Part shown: positions 1 to 8,681 of the stretch, in pieces
How the letters are laid out: every line of letters begins with the position of its first letter
How positions within the stretch are numbered: position 1 is the first letter of the stretch
NCBI RefSeq assembly: GCF_000003605.2
Contig: NW_003142806.1
Location: 128,867 to 142,425, forward strand
DNA from: Saccoglossus kowalevskii
Taxonomy: Eukaryota; Hemichordata; Enteropneusta; Harrimaniidae
Length of the DNA stretch: 13,559 bases
Direction: 5' to 3'
Notes under the pieces: generated by a model
What the model was told of the DNA's origin: nothing
Database searches by the model: none
The model's input: the letters and a program-made list of their open reading frames with translations, nothing else
Made by a program: the position numbers and the translations under genes

Positions 1-1346
1 TTCCTAAATTAACATATACATTGTATTTATTGCCTGAAAACATGCATGTTTAATGCTATTTAATAAACTAAACACACATTACATAGTAAACATTCCCCTC
101 AACTTCCCTTCCATTGAATAAGTAATATGGTCACTTTTCCAGATTGCAGAAGCAGTACAGTGGTATTGCATCATATTTATCTTTTTTTGAATCATAGATG
201 AAGGGAAAGGTATTTGAGGGGATTATGTTTGATGTCATCGCTGGCATGAACATTCTCTTTGTGGTTACATAAATATTATTTCATCTTATTATGTTAGTAA
301 TAGTAATATGTTATTTTCGGTACTGAAACTGCTGATACTGTATTCTGTTTGGTTCGTAGCATTGCTTGTGTCAACTCATGTCCAAGAAAGCATAGTGATC
401 TGAGCACATGCTTAAACATGCTAAATATTCACTCCTGATAAAACTAAGTTGAATTATACCGATATACATGATTGAAAGATAAGCAATGTTGGTAAAAATT
501 TAAAAAGTAAGGTATGCGTGCAGTGTAGATAATGTCTTCCACCGTCCCCAACTTTATTTTTTCTGGTTTCATATTGAACCATAATTTCAACAACAAAAAA
601 TTTAAGAATCCAAAATTTTGAAGAGCTGTAAAATTAGCACAATCAGTTAGAATTTTAGAAGCCAGTATAATCTCTGGTCAGTTCAGATTTGTTATTTCAA
701 CTTTTATTCTGCAAAAAGAGCGCATCAGACAGCAAGTTAGTTTATATCCATTTTTATTGCTTATTTATCTAGATTCTCAAAGGCAGGGTTTTATTAATTT
801 TAATTGTTCGTCACTTTGAGAATGATAAGTGGATGTGATATTGGTGACTAAAATGTCTAGGGTTACATCAATGCAAGGACACTTTAACACTTTGTGATAC
901 AGTTTATACCGTAACAAAAATATAAAGTTTGTATTGTCTTAAATACGTGTAAAACAGTAACACACTACTGTATATGCTTTCTACTAAGCTTTCTCATCAT
1001 ACATGTGAAATATATATTTCTAATGGATGGAAAAAGATTATTTATGAAATGAGTACATGTATGTCTGAAGAATATTTCCAATTTTGAGGTTTCACAACTG
1101 TTGTTATTATTGACTTTGACAGATTGGTTTTTTGTTTTTTTTATCTAAAACAATTTTTTTTTGTTTTTTAAATGTGTATATTAAATGGCTTTTAAATTAT
1201 TATTTAATCTGGGTTTCGTGAACAACAACTTAAACTAAAGAACCATTATGTACAGGCATCCACTTATCATTACTCAATATGACTATCAAAGTAATAAACA
1301 TATTTTGTGTTAATGTTACAATAATTTATGTTTTTTCCTCTTACAG
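1..1346 (+). other. CACNA1D-like: Intron of the Cav1 gene (3' part), no exon recognised
   Basis: This stretch is AT-rich, has no long open frame, and ends in a good acceptor: a T-rich tract at about 1329-1341 followed by TTACAG with the AG at 1345-1346. It should be the 3' part of the intron upstream of the first visible Cav1 exon. The next exon starts one base before a codon boundary, so the missing upstream exon must supply two bases of the split codon. T-rich runs occur at 1125-1170. I see no clear repeat family or regulatory site here. A very short exon could have escaped notice. Confidence 0.7.
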
Positions 1347-1923
1347 GGAACACTTGATACATGAGCCTCCAGAGGTGAGGACCGACATTATTCCCTCCCC
1401 TCCTGATCCAGAAATTACTCCTTTAGCATCCCCCCTTCCGTCACCCTCACATTCCAGAACCCTTACTCCAAGACATACGCCTATGCACACGCCTAGAATA
1501 TCGCCTAGACATTCACCTCTCCCTAGTACCATGCCAATGCCAATTGGGTCTCATTCCTCTTTGTCCCCTTATCATCGTCAATATCAGCCCCATCATCAGC
1601 CCTATCATCGACAACACCCTGTACACCATCAACATCATCCCCGCCCTCAACATCAACCCCGCCCTCAACATCAACCCCGCCCTCAACATCAACCCCGCCA
1701 CAGGCACCATCATGTTGAAAGCCCCCAGGATGAGTACTTTCCGCCAATGCATGGGAGTATATCTGATGACCCACGCAGGTTTCATCCTGCATATTCTAGT
1801 GGCAGGTTGACACCTCCTTCTACAAGGAGCCGATCCTCATCGTCACTGTTGCCATGTGTGCGAACGAGAGAGGAAAAGCCATACCAGAAGACAGCTCTTC
1901 CACTAAAATTGGCGCAGGCACAG
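1347..1923 (+). CDS. CACNA1D-like: L-type voltage-gated calcium channel alpha-1 (Cav1), distal C-tail exon with His/Pro-rich segment
   Basis: This is an internal exon of 577 nt: one base completing a split codon, then 192 codons ending in phase 0. Acceptor TTACAG/GG and donor CAG/GTCAGT are both good matches. The frame runs EHLIHEPPEVRTD onward. It first gives a Ser/Thr-Pro-rich stretch (repeated TPRH, TPMH, SPRH), then a His/Gln/Pro-rich stretch with three hexapeptide repeats, a Ser-rich patch (RSRSSSSLL), and finally KTALPLKLAQAQ. That last segment, continued by AMAVAGM in the next exon, resembles the LPLHL...MAVAG segment of vertebrate Cav1.3 and Cav1.2 tails and is what ties this exon to Cav1. 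The low-complexity part has no recognisable vertebrate counterpart. The region is cytoplasmic, after the IQ domain, and carries many potential proline-directed phosphorylation sites. Using ATG 1279 as a start would run through the acceptor, so it is not a real start. Confidence 0.88.
1375..1380 (+). other. Candidate internal alternative 5' splice site in the Cav1 exon
   Basis: GAG/GTGAGG lies 28 nt into the exon, with GT at 1375-1376. It is a strong match to the donor consensus. A cut here ends on a complete codon, and the next exon (2838) begins in phase 0. Use of this site would therefore join EPPE directly to AMAVAG in frame and skip 549 nt (183 codons) of the Ser/Pro and His/Pro-rich segment. 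Its use is inferred from the consensus and phase only. Confidence 0.3.
1639..1701 (+). repeat. In-frame 18-bp coding tandem repeat (hexapeptide PRPQHQ)
   Basis: Three identical 18-bp units lie at 1639-1656, 1657-1674 and 1675-1692, followed by a 9-bp partial unit ending at 1701. The unit is CCCCGCCCTCAACATCAA. Each unit encodes the six residues PRPQHQ (in rotation) in the Cav1 frame. Unit identity at the DNA level indicates recent duplication. The flanking sequence (HHQPYHRQHPVHHQHH before, HRHHH after) is a more degenerate form of the same composition. Copy-number change here would keep the reading frame. Confidence 0.95.
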
Positions 1924-2837
1924 GTCAGTTTGGTACCTTACTGATGTCTAGGCAAGGCAACATAGATTATACTACCCTACAGTAATGTGGAAAATAGTCA
2001 AACTTTCTTCCGATATAGCTACAAATCGTAAAATCAGGGTTGTCAGCAGTTGCAGGCCTTGATATTACAAATATGGCAGGTGTATTGTTATGTTTTGACT
2101 CTTTTCCATACCACATACCCAGACTAGCTAGTCCATATCAAAACCTGGGTAACCCCTTCCCTTTATGTTTAATACTCTCAGTTTTACCATCCAGTTATTT
2201 GTGAATTTTAACAGTGCTTTATTAAATTAAAGCATAATTTAATAATTGGTAGAAACAAAATATTAAAATGTCAAAGATCATGAATACTGGATGTTGAAAC
2301 TGAAACTTGTTGAATATAGATACATATTTTTTTCTTTTTCTTTTTGTTTTAGGCCTATTTATTTTGATCAAGTTGCAAAAGAAAAGGTCTATGGATACCA
2401 CCATTTCTCACCTCATTCATGAGGTTAACACACCAATATAGATTTACCATTTTTTTACCAAAACCAGCATGATTCACCGATTTAAAAAAAAAAATCACAT
2501 ATCTAAAATTTCACTTTTTTACCATATGTAAATACAACCTATAACAAAGTTTTCGAATGTAATATTTTTTAATGCTCTTTCAAAAAAAATTAAAACGGAG
2601 TTGACTTTGAATTTTCATACTAATTCACTGACTGCCTTGTAAATGACTTACTCTAAATAAGATCATAAACCTATTGCATCCATTTTACCTTAAAAAAATG
2701 AATCATGTTTAATTTCCCCAAGAGTTGACAAAGTTTGCATGTTTATTAGATTGTTTGTGTATCTATTAACTGAATGAAAGTAATGCTATGTTTAGGTAAT
2801 TTACTAACCATGCAGCTCCTGTATTGAACTAACTTAG
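1924..2837 (+). other. CACNA1D-like: Cav1 intron, 914 bp
   Basis: This intron is bounded by CAG/GTCAGT and CTTAG/GCA and interrupts the coding sequence in phase 0. A perfect TACTAAC branch-like heptamer lies at 2802-2808. The first AG downstream of it (2813-2814, GCAG) is not the one that keeps the frame; the AG at 2836-2837 is. A second CTAAC lies just before the used AG. The body is AT-rich with T and A runs (about 2325-2350 and 2450-2520) and holds no supported gene. Confidence 0.85.
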
Positions 2838-3191
2838 GCAATGGCTGTGGCTGGCATGACTTCAGAAGGAAGAGCACGCCATGGCAACCCACCCAAAGTT
2901 TGGCGTACACCGCCTTCTTCTCCGAAACGTGTTAGAGCATCATACCACACGCTGTCACCAGTCTCTGTCGGGAATCCAGGAGCCAACGGAGGCATTCCAG
3001 GAGATCGCCATAGCTACCAGATGCAACATTCAGACAGTGGTGATGATGGTACTATGAGGGATGCATCGCAGGCATTCTACAAAGCGCTAGAAGCTGGATC
3101 ACTTTGTGTGCCACCTCATTCACCATATGCCAGGTCTCCAACCAATCCTGGGGATCCAGTTGGAAGTGCTACAAGTTTGATAGTGTCCCAT
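2838..3191 (+). CDS. CACNA1D-like: L-type calcium channel alpha-1 (Cav1), C-tail exon with the MAVAG segment
   Basis: This is an internal exon of 354 nt (118 codons), phase 0 at both ends, with acceptor CTTAG/GCA and donor CAT/GTAAGT. It begins AMAVAGMTSEG. After KLAQAQ from the preceding exon this reproduces the MAVAG/LAVAG segment of vertebrate Cav1.3 and Cav1.2 tails. The following VWRTPPSSPKR resembles the STRSWATPPATPP region of Cav1.3, with a basic stretch (SPKRVRASY) after it. The remainder is Gly/Ser/Pro-rich and ends with SATSLIVSH, leading into the distal regulatory segment of the final exon. No membrane segment is present, as expected for a cytoplasmic tail. Reading past the donor would add VSYLLVNYQITSS and a stop. 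Confidence 0.9.
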
Positions 3192-3520
3192 GTAAGTTAC
3201 TTACTCGTAAATTATCAAATTACCTCATCATAAAATAATAGTACACTCAACCAAATATAAAGCAAACCCAGCACTGTAAGTTCTCACCCTGAGCACATAC
3301 TGTTGGTATAAATAAACAAAAATAGTTTTTCTCATAACTAAAAAAAGTCACTCAAACTTCATGGTTGGTAGCATTCCCTGGTTTATAAATAAATAAATAA
3401 ATTAATGTGCTTGTGCTTTCACACAGCTGCATTTGTGGTCAAAATAAGTATTATTATAATTATCCAGTATACCGGTATGTGATTTTTGGTTTATATGCAC
3501 TTAACCTGAAACACATTTAT

Positions 3521-3620
3521 ACTGCCCTCATTAGGTCAGCATTAGAAAATTTTAGCACGTAACAATATCTACTGCCCTCAGTGGGTCATAATGAGAATTA
3601 TAGAAAGTAACTATACTGCC
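3521..3620 (+). repeat. Degenerate tandem units flanking the intronic element
   Basis: ACTGCCCTCATTAGGTCA at 3521 is followed 50 bp later by ACTGCCCTCAGTGGGTCA at 3571, and a third ACTGCC begins at 3615 just where the element starts. Each unit continues with an ATTAGAAAA / AATGAGAAT-like stretch and GTAAC. A related unit (TTTGCCCTCTTCAGGTCA, from about 4325) sits immediately beyond the other side of the element. AACTATA occurs at both junctions (3609-3615 and 4314-4320). Confidence 0.6.
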
Positions 3621-4313
3621 GTCCCTGTTCGGACGAAGTTCGAAAACTGGAACTATTAATTTGGGTTCGTTCAGTCTGTCTGTCTGTCCGTACGTACGTA
3701 TGTCCGGAGCTATATTTCGGACACCCATTGACGGATTTCATTCAAACTTTACATGAAGACAATACATAATGTCTTACATATGCACATCAAGTTAGTTTAT
3801 GATTGGAGGAAAAATGGCCGACTGGCGGCCATTTTGGATATAAAATTTGCTATTTCTGATACCTAAACGTGTCCGTAGCAGTTTCTCGGAGATGACTGGG
3901 TCGATTTGGATCAAAGTTGGTATGGTGATCATACATATTGGGTTATAGGAGCACATCATATTTTTTCCGTGATTCCAACAAATATGGCCGACTGACAGCC
4001 ATTTTGTTTTTCATGGTATCCATCCTACTTTCTCTTGAATGCAATGAATGTTTCTCTTTAAATTTTGTACAAAGATAGTATACCAAGGGATACATTTGTA
4101 CCAACATTATTGTTGTGATTCGATTCAATATGACTTCCCAATGTCCAATTTTTGTGTAAAAGCACTAAATCATAATTTTTTACAAATCCATCTCCTATTA
4201 ATGGTTTCAATCTAATCTCAATGACTTCATCAGCATCAAATTGATATGTCAGTTCACAAAATTTTGGACGGGGACTGTGTCATTAACAATGACTTGTTAG
4301 TTCAAAATTAGAT
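3616..4313 (+). mobile_element. Non-autonomous modular repeat element, copy 1 (family not identified)
   Basis: This copy begins with GTCCCTGTTCGGACGAAGTT (3621-3640) and ends near CGGGGAC (4269-4275) followed by a CATTAACAATG hairpin-like end. It matches, in reverse orientation, the element at about 12080-13026. The best shared block is 3921-3949 against 12711-12740, with roughly one difference in 29 bases. Inside are modules about 170 bp apart: TGTCCG...CGGA at 3701 and 3870, and AAATGGCC/GGCCATTT hairpins at 3811-3835 and about 3981-4003. A short (TCTG)n(TACG)n tract lies at 3674-3700. No protein is encoded. Candidate classes are a MITE, a foldback element or a Helitron-like non-autonomous element. 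AACTATA at both edges could be a target duplication. Confidence 0.7.
3811..3835 (+). repeat. Perfect 9-bp-stem inverted repeat inside element copy 1
   Basis: AAAATGGCC (3811-3819) and GGCCATTTT (3827-3835) pair perfectly across a 7-nt loop. Weaker versions recur one module later (about 3981-4003) and in the second element (about 12656-12678 and 12827-12850), again about 170 bp apart, so the hairpin is part of the repeated module. Confidence 0.85.
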
Positions 4314-4547
4314 AACTATAATCCTTTGCCCTCTTCAGGTCAAATTGCGATATAGTATATGCTCTATTGGTAGTACATGTGTACTAATGTCATATTATGT
4401 TATATTATGTAAGTCATGTTTACATGATCCACCATTACAATTATTATACTGCTGTGTAGATGCATTTTGATTCATAATACAGTCTAGTGTACAATGTGTA
4501 CGGCCATAACAAAGCTATATAATCTGACATATCTAATATAATTACAG

Positions 4548-4838
4548 GTTCTGGCTCAGGAAGGATTACACAGGGTTAGCAGGGATCCAGAATTTTTAAG
4601 AGCTGCTGAGCGTGAGATTGCAGAGGCATACAATATGTCACAGGCAGAAATGGATGAAGCTGCCTTGGAAATCATATCCTCAGACAGTAGTATCGCAAAT
4701 GTGTCTTATTTTGATCATCTGGGTGGTTATGAACTCCAGGACTACACTCAAAGATCGGCTGGAGAAAGAACGTTAAGTCAGGATTACTTGGATTCTGACG
4801 ACCTAGAGGACGAGATGGTTTATGTCACAACTTTATAG
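4548..4838 (+). CDS. CACNA1D-like: L-type calcium channel alpha-1 (Cav1), last coding exon: distal regulatory segment and PDZ ligand
   Basis: This terminal coding exon has 96 codons plus TAG at 4836-4838 and enters in phase 0 after ATTACAG. The segment VLAQEGLHRVSRDPEFLRAA, with EREIAEAYNMSQAEMDEAA after it, lines up with the [20 protein letters not shown]...EIADACDLTIDEMESAA helix of vertebrate Cav1.3. GGYELQDY matches its DYELQDF, and DSDDLEDEMVYVTTL matches EEDLADEMICITTL. In vertebrates this distal domain docks on the proximal tail to weaken channel gating and calcium-dependent inactivation, and the last four residues bind class I PDZ proteins such as Shank. Here VTTL keeps the class I pattern. 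The acidic helix is well conserved, so function is probably retained, by inference. ATG 4635 is an internal methionine, not the start. Confidence 0.95.
   Translation, partial: VLAQEGLHRVSRDPEFLRAAEREIAEAYNMSQAEMDEAALEIISSDSSIANVSYFDHLGGYELQDYTQRSAGERTLSQDYLDSDDLEDEMVYVTTL
4827..4838 (+). other. C-terminal class I PDZ-binding motif (VTTL) and stop
   Basis: The last residues before TAG are V-T-T-L, matching the S/T-x-hydrophobic class I PDZ ligand and differing from vertebrate Cav1.3 ITTL only in the Ile to Val change at the first position. Confidence 0.85.
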
Positions 4839-6461
4839 CATTGCCTGAATTTTTTTATATATATATATGTTGATATGGTGCTCAAATTTATCCTGCATTT
4901 TAAAAAAACAACAAAAAAAAAACAATGCAAAATTTATAGACACTCCTTTGGAAAAATATCTTGCCACCTACCATATATAATTTGCTCCAAAGTCAGCTAT
5001 ATATCAAGAGAGTGGATTGCTACCACATTAGTAGAGTCAGGAATACAAAAAGCAAACAGGAAGGCAGTGAACACAACTGTGGCCAATTGCAAAGATTCTC
5101 TGTATCATGTGACTTGTGACAGAGGGATAAACAGTGTAAACGAAATGCTGCAAATAATGACAGAATTCATTGCCCAGTGGATGCTAGCTTACCAGAGTGG
5201 AATTATGACACTGCTAGCATTGGATTATTGCTCTGCCATCAAAGGACAGATACAACATAGTAAAGTGAATATAGCTGCTGTCATTCATCTTCATTTGGAA
5301 ATAGCCACCATGCTTAGACATTGCCACAAGAAGATACACATGTACCTTTTTTGAGATTGATTGGAGCACTGCTTGAAATGGATATGTTGGTTGTATAATT
5401 TCCCCCTGTTCATTGTACACTAAAAGTAGACACTCATTGAATGGGAGATTTTCTACTTTTTACATTATTTCTTCACCAAAAACAGTATTTTTGTCTTGCT
5501 CTGCTGGCATACACTGTAAGACATTTGGTCACATTTTCAGACCGTTTAGGTGATGTTTGTTTGCAGGGAAGTGGTTACTTTTCATACTTTCGTATTTTCC
5601 TTGAAACAAAAAGCCACTTTCATTAATGCGTGATACTAAATTAATTTTTTTTTTTTATTATGTGTTGCCAAAATTTAACCTTGAGAATGAGGCACAGGAC
5701 TCAAGACGGCTGCCAGTGGTGCTGTTCTGTAAAGTTTATTTTTCCATAAATTGTTACTTAAATAATATTTATTATTTATTCATTGAAACTTTTTTAATGT
5801 ATTTATTTGAAAAGCAGTTGGCTGTTTAATTGTACATAGAATGTTCAAATTGTCACAATGTCATGCACTTCCATTGTTTTTGAATCATTACAAAGTAAAT
5901 TAACAAATTGCACTGCATTTTTTTAAATTATGGCGTGTCCATATTGTTTTTTGTGCCAAATATTTAACTTCTGTTCATAGTCACATTTTGCTGTTGATTT
6001 ATTTTTGTGTCAGATTTGATCTTATAGTGGTGATACCATTTGACGTTCTGTCAGATACAACTGAAATATTGGTGTAGGGCTTGTCGGTAAAAATGAACAA
6101 AAACATTGACGTTCAGACATCAGCAATGCAATTTACATTACAAATATGTTGCCATGGTTACTAGTGTGAAGTGGATGTTGATAACAACAGGATTAATTTA
6201 TTGAATCCTTGCCTGAGGGAATGTCAAAGTATGCAAATTACTTTGCCAAAAAGCCCTGCCATTGATTCAGATTAATGTACCCACCTACATGTATGCAATT
6301 CTTATCCTTATTGTTGACATGTAATCTTGATAAATGAAATAATCTGATATTTTCATTTGTTGTAACTTGTCTGATATTACATCAATTATCAGGTTTGAGT
6401 AGATGCACAACTAAGATATATTTCAAGGGTCCTGCAGTGTCTGTAATGCATTGACTGATTT

Positions 6462-6523
6462 GCTTACAAATGCACAGCAAGTTTTTGGATTCAAAGTTTG
6501 CCTAACTGGCAGCCACTTTTGTC
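6462..6523 (+). mobile_element. Decayed fragment of the modular repeat element
   Basis: CTTACAAATGCACAGCAAGT followed by CTAACTGGCAGCCACTTTTG resembles 3773-3835 of element copy 1 (CTTACATATGCACATCAAGT, then CCGACTGGCGGCCATTTTGG) in the same order and at similar spacing. Flanking sequence does not match clearly, so this is either a fragment or an old copy. Confidence 0.4.
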
Positions 6524-7766
6524 CTAATGTTTTTTTGTCATGCCTTGGGTTATAAAATCTAATGCATGTTTTGTTGCGCAGTCTCCACTGCTGATTTTCC
6601 AGGTGAAAACATCACAATTGGTGGGTCACTGTCACTATGTATTTAACTAATTTTTTAACCGAAGGTTTCACAAAATTCAAACTTATTACACAATAGCCTT
6701 TAAATTTTCTCTGACATTTCTGTGACCTAAGCTACAGTACACTATCAAACTATTGTTACTTTCACATGAGCATCTTTCAATCTTTATTCACTTTTGTTGT
6801 GCAATTATGTTTCAATTAGTGGACTATTTACCATTGGTTCACAATAACAGGTTACTTTTGCCGAAGTGAATTTTATCAATATTTCTTTTGCTTGTAGTGA
6901 CAGCATGTGAACATTTTGTGTCAGTTTTATCAAAATACCTTGTGTGAATGTTGATGTGAAATGTAAACTACCAGCCTTTGCCTGTTTGGTGTTCAACTAA
7001 ATTTGAGGGAACTGATGGTCAGAACACGTTTAATAATGGTGCATTGTCTTTTGACTCATCTAAACTCAGCAGATTTGAATACTGCCTGTATGATTTTGAA
7101 ATGGAGAATGAAAACCTGTCGGGTTTGGTATTTTTTTCAATTCCAGGCATCTTATCATATTTTTTTTCAAGTTATTGGTGCAAATTTAAATTTTTAAAAT
7201 TAAATTTAAGCATGCAATTTTTTTTTTTTCAGTGATCATAATATGGGTGCAATGTGCAAGTTATGTACAATCAGTAAAGTAAGGCACAATATAGAGTACA
7301 CACATCCTTCATCATCTGGTTTCCATGGTCACCGACACCATATACCCATTGAGCGCTGCTAATCAAAATGACTGATATTTACGCATGTTTTGAGTGTGTA
7401 GAGATAGATATGAAAGTGCAATTTGTTATTTTTTGAATGAAGTTTGATAATCTCTGTGAATGAACTTTGCCAGTCTGTTTTGCAGACTTGCTCTTTTTTT
7501 TTTTTCTTCTTTTTTTGAAGTGCAATTTGTCATCGAATTTGACTGAATGTGAATTCCTTGTTTTTTATTGTAACATTTTTTGTACAAAAGAATTTTGGCT
7601 ATAAAAGCTATGTTTGATAGAAAACCAACAAATGCTTGATTTCTTGTGTATTTTTTGAGAGGACTGTAAGTTAGTACTAAAGTAACCCTCAAGTTGGAGA
7701 TGTTGAATTGTTACTGACATCAAGTTACAAAAATGATCACGCCCAAACTCAATGTTCGATTGACAG

Positions 7767-7827
7767 AACTTTGAGTTACGAGCAACAAATATTTTTGTTA
7801 AACATCTACATTTAGTAACTCAAAGTT
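7767..7827 (+). repeat. 13-bp perfect inverted repeat, 35-nt spacer
   Basis: AACTTTGAGTTAC (7767-7779) and GTAACTCAAAGTT (7815-7827) are exact reverse complements. A further near copy of the right arm, TAACTCAAAGGTAAC, lies at 7923-7937. Confidence 0.85.
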
Positions 7828-7868
7828 AACCAAATTTTGAATTATGTGCAACTTAAATTTTTAGAATT

Positions 7869-7887
7869 GGTTAACTATCAGTTAACC
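7869..7887 (+). repeat. 8-bp perfect palindrome arms with 3-nt loop
   Basis: GGTTAACT, ATC, AGTTAACC is a compact hairpin located 42 nt after the 13-bp inverted repeat and sharing its GTTAAC/TAACT vocabulary. It may be part of the same decayed palindromic element. Confidence 0.8.
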
Positions 7888-7998
7888 GAACTTAGAATAA
7901 TATCCAATGTTAAATAATGCCCATAACTCAAAGGTAACATTTTTTTTTTAAACCAAAACTTAGTACTTTTTTTTAGTACTTTGCATTCTTGCTTATTG

Positions 7999-8100
7999 TT
8001 TAAGAATAGTTAAAAAAGAAGAAGTAATGATGGAGTTTTAAGAATAGTTATTATACAAGAAGTAATGATGGAGTTTTAAGAATAGTTATTATACAAGAAG
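7999..8100 (+). repeat. 38-bp tandem repeat, about 2.7 copies
   Basis: A unit starting TTTTAAGAATAGTTATTATA and ending GTAATGATGGAG fills 8036-8073. A diverged copy precedes it (about 7999-8035, with TTAAAAAAGAAG in the middle), and a 27-bp partial copy follows (8074-8100). The second and third copies are identical over the part they share. Confidence 0.9.
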
Positions 8101-8153
8101 TGTGGTAACACACTATCTTCAAACTGATAGTATATCACCATATATTGTAAATT

Positions 8154-8565
8154 GAAATTCAACATTGAGGGCGCTGTCAAAATATATCACATGGAGTGAC
8201 TGCTTTTGAGAAGGTGAAAATTTAACATCGAGGGTGCTGTCTCAAAATATCAAGTTTGTACGTTTTGCAATCTCAATTAAGGGGAATACTTCAAAAATAT
8301 GTCATAAGTGAACAATATTTTTGCTTCTATATACGCACTGCATACTCTAACGGGGCCATTGTTTTCATTTTCTGTTATATCGCAAAAAATAAAAGAAAAA
8401 TGGCAAAACATAGGCAAGAATGAAGGTGCATCACCACACACCATCTAAGGCCCCAACAAAATTCAATTTGCTAATGGTCTAGATGCACATAATTCAACAT
8501 AGAGGGCCAAAAAACAGTTTTCACATGCTGTAGATTCCTATACTACGATACATTGAGGGCGCTGC
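8154..8565 (+). repeat. Dispersed short motif (TTCAACATTGAGGGCGCTG-like), four occurrences
   Basis: Related sequences occur at 8154-8185 (ending CTGTCAAAATAT), 8216-8250 (CATCGAGGGTGCTGTCTCAA), 8491-8512 (AATTCAACATAGAGGGCC) and 8551-8565 (CATTGAGGGCGCTGC). The first two match over more than 30 bases with a 2-base insertion. Spacing is irregular, so this is a dispersed rather than a tandem repeat. Function is unknown. Confidence 0.6.
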
Positions 8566-8681
8566 ATAAACAAGGTTGGTTACATCCCATTAATCAAGTT
8601 GGTAGGAAAGATGCATCTCGAAATATGATAGGAAGTTACTGAACTGCTCTGAACCACTTGTCTTCACCTATCCTATAAACC

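Larger units (their letters stand above)
3192..4547 (+). other. CACNA1D-like: Cav1 intron, 1356 bp, hosting a repeat element
   Basis: This phase-0 intron runs from CAT/GTAAGT to ATTACAG/GTT. It contains a short (TAAA)n tract at 3385-3401, two degenerate tandem units at 3521-3615, and the modular repeat element at about 3616-4313. The acceptor's upstream tract is only modestly pyrimidine-rich, with TCTAAT at about 4532-4537 as a possible branch point. No gene is seen inside. Confidence 0.85.

Noticed and set aside
197-208. Possible 12-nt microexon (CATAG/ATGAAGGGAAAG/GTATTT)
   Set aside because: The splice sites are weak and nothing independent links it to the Cav1 protein.
1513-1792. Overlapping antisense open frames (90 and 89 aa) and a second + frame (88 aa) across the His/Pro-rich exon
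   Set aside because: They arise because the 18-bp repeat lacks stops in several frames. The Cav1 frame is supported by homology and by splice phases.
3943-4128. 61-aa - strand frame inside element copy 1
   Set aside because: It overlaps the hairpin modules, is not preserved in copy 2, and shows no transposase motif.
4875-5354. 159-aa open frame just after the Cav1 stop
   Set aside because: It is Lys/Ile/His-rich with A-run-derived KKTTKKKQ, has no recognisable domain and no splice evidence, and lies where the 3' UTR is expected.
7426-7692. 88-aa - strand frame
   Set aside because: It is Lys-rich because of the + strand T runs, with no homology or splice context.
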